Origin: a virus | Length of the DNA: 58,292 nucleotides | IMG/VR virus record: IMGVR_UViG_3300030328_005013 | Span: 1 to 58,292 of that record | Reading direction: 5' to 3' (one strand) | Shown here: positions 40,863-48,484 of the stretch, in pieces | Position numbering within the stretch: position 1 is the first letter of the stretch | Layout: every line of letters begins with the position of its first letter | The notes under the pieces: model-generated | Databases searched by the model: none | What the model saw: the letters and a program-made list of their open reading frames with translations, nothing else | What the model was told of the DNA's origin: nothing | Made by a program: the position numbers and the translations under genes

Positions 40863-40884
40863 CAAAAAAATGCCGAAGGCATTA
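40863..40884 (-). terminator. Intrinsic terminator ahead of the nrd promoter
   Basis: AATGCC (40869-40874), a 3-base loop and GGCATT (40878-40883) form a 6-bp stem; read on the minus strand, a seven-T run follows. It would stop leftward transcripts entering from the right before they reach nrdB. Confidence 0.65.
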
Positions 40885-40893
40885 AATTAATAT

Positions 40894-40940
40894 TAACGGA
40901 TGGGTAGCGTATGGAATATTATTTTAATACGCATCCGTTA
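40894..40940. repeat. Inverted repeat in the divergent control region
   Basis: TAACGGAT (40894-40901) and GCGTAT (40907-40912) pair with ATACGC (40927-40932) and ATCCGTTA (40933-40940), giving 14 bp with a 5-base bulge and a 14-base loop. It lies between the leftward nrd promoter and the rightward sigma-gene promoter. Confidence 0.65.
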
Positions 40941-40944
40941 CGCT

Positions 40945-40957
40945 CGTATTCAATACG
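40945..40957. repeat. Short palindrome in the divergent control region
   Basis: CGTATT and AATACG flank a single C. The motif repeats the GCGTAT/ATACGC core of the neighbouring inverted repeat, so the two may be bound by one protein. Confidence 0.5.
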
Positions 40958-41010
40958 CTCAATAATTAGATTCTAGACTGTTTTTTTTGGCTGTCAAGAA
41001 AAAAATAAAA

Positions 41011-41039
41011 TTGATATTTTCCTTTAAACAACGTATAGT
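41011..41039 (+). promoter_or_regulatory. Rightward promoter of the sigma-like gene
   Basis: TTGATA (41011-41016), a 17-base spacer and TATAGT (41034-41039) stand 9 bases before the TTG start at 41049. No Shine-Dalgarno is present. Confidence 0.7.
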
Positions 41040-41048
41040 ATAGCACAA

Positions 41049-41645
41049 TTGATTGAAGATTTAACAGATTGCGCTCTTACCGATTTAATCAAAAGAGAGA
41101 ATAGTGAGGATGCCTTAAATGAGTTGATTTTAAGACATTCTGGCATATATGTCGATATGCTCAAAAAATTTGGATTCAAATGTTTGACAAACAATCAAGT
41201 TCAAGACATCATGAGCGAAAAGGACTATGTTATATACAAAGCGGCTCTTGAATACGATGAAAATAAAGCTAAATTTTCCACCCATTTAGCCAATAAAGCC
41301 AAATACCTTTGTTTAACACAAAAAACTAAAAATAAGAATAATAAAATATCTTCAAATTTTGAAGATGTTCAGTTTTCTCAGAAAGACAAGGGGTCCAACC
41401 CAGCAGAATCTTGTGATTTAAATGATTCTTTTGCTAGAATATTAAACTTGATTAACAAACACAAGGATAAGAGGCTTCAGACCATATTCCACGAAAGATA
41501 TTTTTGTGGCAGAAGAGGAAAACTACAGCCTTGGAAAGAAGTGGCTAAAAAATTAAATCTTTCTGCTCAAGGCTGTATAAATATACACGATAAAGCCATA
41601 AAAGAATTAAATTACAAGATCAACAATGAGACGATTAAATTTTGA
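41049..41645 (+). CDS. Sigma-factor-like protein
   Basis: The 198-residue protein looks like a compact sigma70-family factor. ALNELILRHSGIYVDMLKKF and then VIYKAALEYDENKAKFSTHLANKAKYL resemble region 2.1-2.3. RLQTIFHERYF ... PWKEVAKKLNLSAQGCINIHDKAIKEL resembles the region 4 helix-turn-helix. The start is a TTG because an in-frame stop lies at 41025-41027 and no ATG precedes it. It is the first rightward gene. Redirecting host RNA polymerase to phage promoters is the likely role, analogous to late sigma factors of T4-like phages. Confidence 0.68.
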   Translation: MIEDLTDCALTDLIKRENSEDALNELILRHSGIYVDMLKKFGFKCLTNNQVQDIMSEKDYVIYKAALEYDENKAKFSTHLANKAKYLCLTQKTKNKNNKISSNFEDVQFSQKDKGSNPAESCDLNDSFARILNLINKHKDKRLQTIFHERYFCGRRGKLQPWKEVAKKLNLSAQGCINIHDKAIKELNYKINNETIKF

Positions 41646-42717
41646 TGGCCCAATAAACGGCCTAAGCTTGGGTAATGTGTCTCTTAATATGCTGAGAGAG
41701 ATTAGGGAGAGGGAAATAGATCTGGGTATCTTTCCTATAGGAGATAAAGGTGAATTTGAGGCTTATGATAAACTAGACGAAGAATTTAAACAGTGGGTTG
41801 GAACATTATCAATGAGCCGTCTTAAAAAGATTCATCCAGAAACTCCTACTTTAAAAGTCTGGCATATTAATGGTTCAGAAAGAACTTTGGCTGATCAATA
41901 TTTATATACTTTTTACGAAGTAGATTCTCCAACAGAAGAAGAAATTAATATTGTAAAATTACAAAAACATGTTTTTTTCTCTTCGTCCGAAGCTGCGGAG
42001 AGCTTCAAAGAAAAAGGTTGTGAAAATGTATCTCATGTCCCTTTGGGTTTTGATAAAGATTTTTACGAAGTAGATAAAAAATATCTAGAAGATGATGTAA
42101 TTCACTTTGGCTTAATCGGTAAGTTTGAAAGAAGAAAAAACACACAAGCCATAATTCAATTATGGGCTAATGAATTTGGAAATAATCCAAAATATCAACT
42201 TAGCTGTTTAGTGACTAACCCTTTCTTCAACCAAGAACAAATGACTCAGGCTATTCAATCTTCTACAGGTGGAGCGTCTTTATCTAATATAAACTTTTTA
42301 CCACGACTTGCTACTAACTCAGAAGTTAACGACTTTATGAATTCAATAGATATTGATCTTTCTGGATTGTCTAACGGAGAGGGTTGGAACCTACCAGCAT
42401 TCAATTGCACAGCTTTAGGTAAATGGTCTGTAGTTAGCAACTGCACATCTCATAAAGATTGGGCAACCAAAGAAAACTCTATTTTAGTTGATCCAATTGG
42501 TAAACAACCCTGTTATGACAATTTCTTCTTCAAAGAAGGTATGCCGTTTAATCAAGGGCAATACTACAAGTTAAACGGTGATGATATGCTTGAGGCCATG
42601 AGAGAGGCTGTTAAAAAAGCGGGACAAAAGAACACTGAAGGGACAAAATTAAGGGACAAATTTACCTATTCGGAGACCGTGGATTTAATTTTAGACCGTA
42701 TTTATAGCGATTCTTGA
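41626..42717 (+). CDS. GT4-like glycosyltransferase
   Basis: The 363-residue protein has HVFFSSSEAAESFKEKG at the domain hinge. IHFGLIGKFERRKNTQAII and DIDLSGLSNGEGWNLPAFNCTALGKWSVVSNC follow, a GT-B C-lobe with a variant sugar-nucleotide motif (E-G-W-N-L-P-A-F). It overlaps the sigma-like gene by 20 bases. It is soluble and probably modifies a virion or host glycan with the other enzymes. Confidence 0.78.
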   Translation: MRRLNFDGPINGLSLGNVSLNMLREIREREIDLGIFPIGDKGEFEAYDKLDEEFKQWVGTLSMSRLKKIHPETPTLKVWHINGSERTLADQYLYTFYEVDSPTEEEINIVKLQKHVFFSSSEAAESFKEKGCENVSHVPLGFDKDFYEVDKKYLEDDVIHFGLIGKFERRKNTQAIIQLWANEFGNNPKYQLSCLVTNPFFNQEQMTQAIQSSTGGASLSNINFLPRLATNSEVNDFMNSIDIDLSGLSNGEGWNLPAFNCTALGKWSVVSNCTSHKDWATKENSILVDPIGKQPCYDNFFFKEGMPFNQGQYYKLNGDDMLEAMREAVKKAGQKNTEGTKLRDKFTYSETVDLILDRIYSDS

Positions 42718-42742
42718 AATGGCACGGTTAATGTTATATAAT
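42714..42742 (+). promoter_or_regulatory. Promoter of the Hsp20 gene, probably leaderless
   Basis: TTGAAA (42714-42719, overlapping the upstream stop), a 17-base spacer and a perfect TATAAT (42737-42742) lie 8 bases before the ATG at 42751. No Shine-Dalgarno. Confidence 0.75.
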
Positions 42743-42750
42743 AATATATT

Positions 42751-43077
42751 ATGAACTATAAATTAAACACTCACCTATTAGATAATTTTTTTGATGCATT
42801 CGGGACTAGCAAACACGCTGATGTAAAAGATTGCGGAGATGTATATTCTGCTGAATTTGAACTAGCAGGATTTGCTAAAGAGGATATCGAAATCACTGCA
42901 ACTAATGACAATTTGGTTATTAAGGCAAAAAATGATAAGCGCCAAAAGGATTTTAAATTAAATTTATATGGAGCAGTTTCTGTTGAAAGCATTTCTTGTG
43001 ATACAGAAAATGGACTTCTAACGGTAACTATGCCTAAAAAGTGCGTCAGCGAGCAACGAAAAATTAAAATTCAGTAG
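42751..43077 (+). CDS. Small heat-shock protein (Hsp20)
   Basis: The 108-residue protein is an alpha-crystallin domain: DVYSAEFELAGFAKEDIEIT, NLVIKAKN and the final ENGLLTVTMPK match the conserved strands. The N-terminal arm and C-terminal extension are very short; an I-x-I-like end (KIKIQ) is present. Hsp20 proteins are common in cyanophages and other marine myophages. Likely a chaperone for virion assembly. Confidence 0.87.
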   Translation: MNYKLNTHLLDNFFDAFGTSKHADVKDCGDVYSAEFELAGFAKEDIEITATNDNLVIKAKNDKRQKDFKLNLYGAVSVESISCDTENGLLTVTMPKKCVSEQRKIKIQ

Positions 43078-43457
43078 TGCCAATATATATTTATAAACAC
43101 CCCGAAGAGGATATATATGAAGAGGTTGTTCAAGGAATGAACGACCCTCATGTATTTTCCAAAGAAGGCGTTGAATGGCAGAGAGTTTTTCTTTCTCCGA
43201 ACGCAGCAATATCGAGCGATGCTGATCCTTTCAGTAGTAACTCTTTTGTCGAGAAAACAGCCAACATGAAAGGCACCTTTGGAGACATGATGGATTATTC
43301 CGCAGAACTGAGTGAGAAAAGAGCAGAAAAATCAGGTGGAGAAGACCCTTTAAAGAGAAAAATGTTTTCAGACTACGAAAAAAGAGTAGGCAAAAAACAC
43401 ATCGCAGATAAAAAGACCACCTTTGAGAAAAACGGTATTAAAGTTGACCTTGATTAA
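43077..43457 (+). CDS. Conserved phage protein of unknown function (FmdB-like start)
   Basis: The 126-residue protein starts MPIYIYKHPEEDIYEEVVQG and has EGVEWQRVFLSPNAAI. That pattern recurs at the start of small FmdB-like proteins in marine phages, but the Cys pairs of true FmdB zinc ribbons are absent. The C-terminal half is charged and helical. Start is GTG, overlapping the Hsp20 stop by one base. Its stop overlaps the stop of the convergent fibre-like gene. Confidence 0.65.
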   Translation: MPIYIYKHPEEDIYEEVVQGMNDPHVFSKEGVEWQRVFLSPNAAISSDADPFSSNSFVEKTANMKGTFGDMMDYSAELSEKRAEKSGGEDPLKRKMFSDYEKRVGKKHIADKKTTFEKNGIKVDLD

Positions 43458-44299
43458 GGTGAGGGTGGTGGAGTAGTTAGCAAGGTTCCATACCAAGTAG
43501 CCCCCACAGAGACACAGAGAGTAGTCCCTGATATAGCCATAGCTCCCCTCTGCTGGCTCATGCTCATTCCCTCCCAAGCTGGAAGTTTAAATCCGCTAAC
43601 AAAATCTTTTATGCCGTGGATTGTTTGATCTTCACTTAAATCTACAAATCTTCCTGTCGTATAACCCGTTACGTCATGTATCGTAGCTATATCATAACCA
43701 GTCAAAAATCCACTGGTCTGTATTTCAAATTTCCCAGAGACAATACCAGAATTGTCTATACTAACACTGTTTCCGAAATAATTTTGACCATCTTCAAAAT
43801 AATGACCAGATGCAAACTGCACATAAAATCTATTAGGATCTCCCACTGTTAAAGTGGAGCTTGATTGATCTTTTATAGCCGCACAACCAGTTGCAGCTTT
43901 TGCAAAAGTAACTCCAGCACCTCCTAGTGAAGTATTACTCTCACTTCCAGTGTTAAAAACTATTGAGTTTCCATTCAATACGACATTATTGATACCGCTA
44001 ACTCTGGTTGAATTAGCCACAATTCCTATATTATTTGTTCCAGCTAACTGAGTATTAGACCCAGCCAATAGAACATTACCGCTTTCTACAAGAAAGCTGT
44101 TATCTCCTGTGCTGGCAGTTCCGAAAACTTTTTTGTCCCTTATCCTTAAGTCACCAGTAAAATTAAAATCACCAGTTAAATTTCTAGATAAAACTAGACT
44201 AATCCCAGTATCGCTACTTTGGTCAATGTGAAAATCTCCAGATGGTCCTAAAAAAGTGGGCATCTGAAGCTGTTCTGGTTGAATTTTATTAAAAGGCAT
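43454..44299 (-). CDS. Fibre-like virion protein on the opposite strand
   Basis: From the ATG at 44299, preceded by GTAGG, the product is 281 residues. It reads MPFNKIQPEQLQMPTFLGPS and then many short strands with [ST]-G turns (VSGINNVVLNGNS, TSGFLTGYD, VTGYTTGRF). These resemble the tail proteins at the right end. The C-terminus ends in Pro residues. It is an isolated leftward gene within a rightward block, converging with one neighbour and diverging from the other. A tail or neck fibre is inferred. Confidence 0.6.
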   Translation of the reverse strand: MPFNKIQPEQLQMPTFLGPSGDFHIDQSSDTGISLVLSRNLTGDFNFTGDLRIRDKKVFGTASTGDNSFLVESGNVLLAGSNTQLAGTNNIGIVANSTRVSGINNVVLNGNSIVFNTGSESNTSLGGAGVTFAKAATGCAAIKDQSSSTLTVGDPNRFYVQFASGHYFEDGQNYFGNSVSIDNSGIVSGKFEIQTSGFLTGYDIATIHDVTGYTTGRFVDLSEDQTIHGIKDFVSGFKLPAWEGMSMSQQRGAMAISGTTLCVSVGATWYGTLLTTPPPSP

Positions 44300-44337
44300 C
44301 CTACAATAGATTATCTTTAATAGATTACACGAATTCA

Positions 44338-44904
44338 ATGAAATTTACTCTTTATAAGCCAAACTCTAAAAATACAGGGGCAGCTTTTAGCTTTGACCTA
44401 GCTAAAGACAAGAAAGGCAATGCAGTTATGTATGTATCAATGATCCAGCAACATAGTTGGAATGATAAGACTAAAAGCGGCTCTTTCAAAGAAAATGCCA
44501 AGAATCCTGAGAAATCAGGCACAATTAAGCTCTCCGCAAACGAAGCTGGCGAGGTTCTTTCTTCATTTAAAACAAGAATACCATTTGTTGCTTTTCATAG
44601 GAATAATGAAGATACAACAATTATTAAATTTACGCCTTGGGATAAAAAAAGAAAGATTATGGGCAAAGATGGAGATGAATGGCATGAAACACCAGCTTTC
44701 GGTATAAGCGTAAGTAGGAACTCATCTCAAATATACAAACTCCCTCTTGAAGCAGGAGAAACGGAAGTGTTATCAGAATTATTGAAAAAATATATTTTAA
44801 ACTCTTTTATTACAAATGATTCTTATAAAACTCAACCCCCGAAAGAAGAGCCTCGCAAATCCGAAAAAGCCGCAGAACTTGAAGATCTAGATGTCCCGTT
44901 CTAA
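44338..44904 (+). CDS. Putative single-strand DNA-binding protein
   Basis: The 188-residue protein has a beta-rich core (FSFDLAKDKKGNAVMYVSMIQQ, SGTIKLSANEAGEVLSSFKT, PFVAFHRNNEDTTIIKFTPW) reminiscent of PC4/whirly-type ssDNA-binding folds. It ends EDLDVPF, very like the acidic D-x-P-F tips of bacterial SSBs that recruit partner proteins. A linker of charged residues precedes the tip. It lacks a clear OB-fold SSB signature, so the fold call is tentative; the role is more secure than the fold. Confidence 0.62.
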   Translation: MKFTLYKPNSKNTGAAFSFDLAKDKKGNAVMYVSMIQQHSWNDKTKSGSFKENAKNPEKSGTIKLSANEAGEVLSSFKTRIPFVAFHRNNEDTTIIKFTPWDKKRKIMGKDGDEWHETPAFGISVSRNSSQIYKLPLEAGETEVLSELLKKYILNSFITNDSYKTQPPKEEPRKSEKAAELEDLDVPF

Positions 44905-46594
44905 GAAGCTAAAAGTTTTAGTTCACTCTAATCATTCTAGGTTAGTCACTGGATTTGGCAAAAACGCAAGAAATATATTACTTGGTCTGAATGAAGATCC
45001 AGACATAGAGGTAATAGAAGCGGCAAACGGGCCAAGATATGGCACTGATTTGATGACACCTTGGGAATCTTATGGGACACAACCTATAAATTCTTCATTG
45101 ATACAAGCCATTCAAGGAGATCCCGCTAAAGAAAGAGGTGCTGGATATGGGTTTTATACCATAGATCAAATTATAGATGAATGCAAGCCAGATATATATC
45201 TCGGCATTGAAGATATATGGGCTTTCGGGGGCTACGAACACAAGCCTTGGTGGAATAAAATAAATAAAGTTCTTTGGACAACCTTGGATAGTTTGCCGAT
45301 TTTAGATCAAGCCTTACAAATGGAACCTCATTGTGATAAGATGCTAGTTTGGGCATCTTTCGCAGAGGAAGAAATGAAAAGACTAGGTTATAAAAATGTA
45401 GAGACTCTTCACGGTGCTGTAGACTATACAAACTTTAAACCTCTTGATAACAAAAAAGAGCTAAGAGAAAAATTTAACCTTCAAGATAATTATGTAATTG
45501 GATTTGTTTTTAAAAATCAGCTAAGAAAATCTGTCCCAAATCTTTTAAGAGGATTTAAAATTCTAAAAGAAAAAAATCCAGACTTAAAACCTAAATTGCT
45601 TTTGCATACAGATTGGGGAGAAAGGGGCTGGGATATTCCTAAATACATAAAAGAACTAGAATTAGATCCTAGTGATATTCTATCCACTTACGTTTGCCAC
45701 GCTTGTGATCATTATTCAGTCTTACCATATGAAGGTGAGGACAAAAAATGCCCAAGTTGCAATGCAGAAAAATCTTTTAAAACCAAAACAAGCTCTAAAG
45801 GAGTGGGGGAAAAAGAATTAAATGAAATTTATAACTTAATGGATGTTTATTGCCACCCATTTACCAGTGGTGGTCAAGAACTTCCAGTGCAAGAAGCTAA
45901 AGCCGCTGGGCTGATAACTTTAGTCACAGAATATTCCTGTGGGACAGACTCTTGTTATGAACATCAAGGAGGAATTCCGCTAAAATGGAATGAATATAGA
46001 GAGCCTCATACTCAGTTTATTAAAGCTTCCACATGTCCCCACGACATAGCTCAACAGTTGCAAAAAGTTAGCAGAATGAGCGATGATGATAAATTTATTC
46101 TATCAAATAAAGGAACCAAGTATGTAAAAGAAAAATTTTCCGTTTCAGCCACTGTCGAAAAGCTTAAAAAAATTCTTCTTGATCTTAAAAAACCCACTAA
46201 AGAAGAACAAGAAGAAAAAGCTACTGAACAACCACTAATGCTTAATGATGTTCTTGGCGATGAGGGCCAAGAAAACAGAATAGCAGTTGTGCTGCCAGAG
46301 TCAGCGGGAGATATACTAATATTGAATTCTCTAATGGATAACCTCAAAAAACTTTATCCAGAAAAAAACATATATGTATTCACTAAACCTGAGTTTTACC
46401 AAATGATTGATGACAATCCAAATGTGCATAAACTTCTACCATATCAACAATCTTTAGATAACTTGCTTTACTTAGAGGGAAGAGCAGACCACGAAGGCTT
46501 CTTTCAGATGGCATTTTTACCAAACATTGGAACTCAAAGACATCTTAACTATCTTCACAATGGAGAAGATAAAATACAATTTCAATTAACATGA
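44891..46594 (+). CDS. GT4 glycosyltransferase fused to the N-half of a GT9
   Basis: Residues 1-~435 form a GT-B enzyme: TGFGKNARNILLGL at the start, YVIGFVFKNQLRKSVPNLL at the C-lobe start, and SGGQELPVQEAKAAGLITLV as the E-containing donor motif. A zinc ribbon (C269, C272, C287, C290) is inserted in the C-lobe. Residues ~462-567 read IAVVLPESAGDILILNSLMDNLKKLYPEKN, matching the N-lobe of a GT9 heptosyltransferase. The rest of that GT9 is in the next gene (ATGA overlap). Confidence 0.8.
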   Translation: MSRSKKLKVLVHSNHSRLVTGFGKNARNILLGLNEDPDIEVIEAANGPRYGTDLMTPWESYGTQPINSSLIQAIQGDPAKERGAGYGFYTIDQIIDECKPDIYLGIEDIWAFGGYEHKPWWNKINKVLWTTLDSLPILDQALQMEPHCDKMLVWASFAEEEMKRLGYKNVETLHGAVDYTNFKPLDNKKELREKFNLQDNYVIGFVFKNQLRKSVPNLLRGFKILKEKNPDLKPKLLLHTDWGERGWDIPKYIKELELDPSDILSTYVCHACDHYSVLPYEGEDKKCPSCNAEKSFKTKTSSKGVGEKELNEIYNLMDVYCHPFTSGGQELPVQEAKAAGLITLVTEYSCGTDSCYEHQGGIPLKWNEYREPHTQFIKASTCPHDIAQQLQKVSRMSDDDKFILSNKGTKYVKEKFSVSATVEKLKKILLDLKKPTKEEQEEKATEQPLMLNDVLGDEGQENRIAVVLPESAGDILILNSLMDNLKKLYPEKNIYVFTKPEFYQMIDDNPNVHKLLPYQQSLDNLLYLEGRADHEGFFQMAFLPNIGTQRHLNYLHNGEDKIQFQLT

Positions 46595-47715
46595 GCCATC
46601 TAGCAGAAGAATACGCCAAATGCTGTGGGGTTAAAATAGGAAAACCTGTTTTAAAACCTCACTATTTTCCTGTTCTTTACGATAAATATATAACAATACA
46701 TAACGATAAAAAAGTCCAAGCAAAAGAGTATGACATGTGGCCCGATGTAATTAAAATACTTAAAAAGTATTTGGGTGACATAAAAATTATACAAATAGGA
46801 GCGCAAGGAGAAGAAACAATACAAGGCGTAGATAAACACATGCCTACAGCATCTCTTAAGCAGTCTTCTTATATTATAGATAAAGGATTAGGTCATTTAG
46901 GTATAGATAGTGTGCCAGTTCACATCGCTTCAGCCTTAGATAAACCAGTTGTTGGCATTTATGCACATACTTACGCGAATACATGTAAACCTTTATGGAA
47001 TGATAAATCAAAATCAATACAAATTGAATCTCACAGAAATGGAAGAAAACCTTCTTTCTCTTTAGAAGAGCACCCAAAAACAATCAACCTGATTAAACCA
47101 GAAGAAATAGCCCAAGCTGTGCTTGACGTATTAGATATAAATAAAACAGTAACACATAAAACTATTTTTATTGGTGATCACTATACTTCTAACTTTGTGG
47201 AAGTAATTCCATCTCAGCCAACCACCGTTCAAGCCCCCTTAATTGATGTAAGAATGGATATTTGCCATAATGAAGAAGTGCTCGGTGGAATTCTAGGAAG
47301 AAATGATGTGGAAGTAACTACAAATAAACCCATTTCGCTACCTCTATTAGATACAAGAAAAATTAAAAAAATTGTTTACAAAAGCGATTTTTTTGATGTA
47401 GATTTTTGCGAAGCTGTAAAAAGTAGAGCAATACCAATTTCTTTAGAATGCAGGTCTTCAGATCATCTAAAAAAACAAAGAGCCAGACTTTTTGATTGTA
47501 TGATAAATTTATTAGATGAGAACGAGATAATAAAAAAGAATAAAAAAAGATTACCCGAAGAAGATCTTGGAAAAATAAACATTGCGAGTAACAAAAAAGT
47601 TGTTTGCGGAGATGAGATTTATGAAAGCATATATCATTTGAATGATAAAAAAAATTCAGACGATTTTTATCTTGATTTAGATTTTTATAGAGTTTATACT
47701 GATTCAAATGAGTGA
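46591..47715 (+). CDS. C-half of a GT9-like enzyme plus unknown C-terminal domain
   Basis: Residues 1-~180 carry the GT9 C-lobe: YITIHNDKK, IKIIQIGAQGEETIQGV, then LGHLGIDSVPVHIASALDKPVVGIY with the S-V-P-V-H-I-A loop. The missing N-lobe is the C-terminus of the previous gene. Residues ~180-374 are of a kind I do not recognise. The split falls between the two Rossmann lobes, so a two-chain enzyme is plausible. Coupled by ATGA. Confidence 0.7.
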   Translation: MSHLAEEYAKCCGVKIGKPVLKPHYFPVLYDKYITIHNDKKVQAKEYDMWPDVIKILKKYLGDIKIIQIGAQGEETIQGVDKHMPTASLKQSSYIIDKGLGHLGIDSVPVHIASALDKPVVGIYAHTYANTCKPLWNDKSKSIQIESHRNGRKPSFSLEEHPKTINLIKPEEIAQAVLDVLDINKTVTHKTIFIGDHYTSNFVEVIPSQPTTVQAPLIDVRMDICHNEEVLGGILGRNDVEVTTNKPISLPLLDTRKIKKIVYKSDFFDVDFCEAVKSRAIPISLECRSSDHLKKQRARLFDCMINLLDENEIIKKNKKRLPEEDLGKINIASNKKVVCGDEIYESIYHLNDKKNSDDFYLDLDFYRVYTDSNE

Positions 47716-48484
47716 GAAAAAGATCTACGGACCAGATGTTTACAAGCGCAACGAGCATGGACTGCTTGAAAATGTAGACTATGAATTTAACGAAGATGGC
47801 TCTGTCAACTGGAGAGCTATGATTAAGGAAGAGTTTCTCTATCCTAACAAGGATTGGTTTGCTTCTAGGAAGAAAGATGTGCCTACTTCTGTTGAGGGTC
47901 TCTCTGATAAACAACTTCTCATTATGCTTGGAGGAATTAAAGAGTTGGCAAAACTGAGAGGCTATACTTCTATCAACTTTAAAGTAAATAATGTTTCAGA
48001 TGGCTATGTAACAGCAAAATGCACTATTTGTTGGCAGCAAAATTATGAAACTGATTCAGAGTGGAGAACTGAATATGAGGATGTGGCAAACGCCACTCTT
48101 GCAAATACAGACAATTTCTGCGCTAAATTCCTAGAAACAATCGCTTGTAATCGTGCTTTTGTCCGTTGTGTGCGTAATTATCTCAATATCCACATTGTGG
48201 GTGCAGATGAGATTGATAAGTCAAAAGGAGCTAATAATTCCAACACTGTGGAATATGATGCCTCTAGCGACTCCGCTATGTTGCCTTTAACGCCCTCAGG
48301 AGCACTCCAGAAGGCTTTAGATGAAGATAATGGGGTAAAGTCCTTCGATAAGTTTAAAGAGCTTCTAAGAGCCTTGTGGAAGGAAGAAATCTACAGAAAC
48401 GAAGAGGCTGCGAACTGGAAATCCTATGAAGATATTCCAGCCAAAGAATGCAGAAAGCTCATCGCAATCTGTAAAAAATCATAA
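47708..48484 (+). CDS. Unknown protein, possible Rad52/annealing-like
   Basis: The 258-residue protein has YTSINFKVNNVSDGYVTAKCTI, a strand pair, and FCAKFLETIACNRAFVRCVRNYLNIHIVG, a helix with a R-A-F-x-R-x-V-R-N pattern. Rad52- and DdrA-like annealing proteins show a comparable beta-hairpin then R-A-x-x-R-A-x-R helix. The match is by memory and weak. It overlaps the previous gene and its stop overlaps the opposing tail gene. An ssDNA annealing role beside the SSB-like gene is only a suggestion. Confidence 0.45.
   Translation: MSEKKIYGPDVYKRNEHGLLENVDYEFNEDGSVNWRAMIKEEFLYPNKDWFASRKKDVPTSVEGLSDKQLLIMLGGIKELAKLRGYTSINFKVNNVSDGYVTAKCTICWQQNYETDSEWRTEYEDVANATLANTDNFCAKFLETIACNRAFVRCVRNYLNIHIVGADEIDKSKGANNSNTVEYDASSDSAMLPLTPSGALQKALDEDNGVKSFDKFKELLRALWKEEIYRNEEAANWKSYEDIPAKECRKLIAICKKS

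Noticed and set aside
40808-41048. A riboswitch or tRNA in the largest gap
   Set aside because: The palindromes do not fold into a cloverleaf or a riboswitch core that I recognise; promoters and a terminator explain much of the gap.
47363-47914. Leftward 183-codon frame
   Set aside because: It is antisense to the junction of two coupled rightward genes, has an atypical Leu/Phe/Ser-rich product and no start signals.
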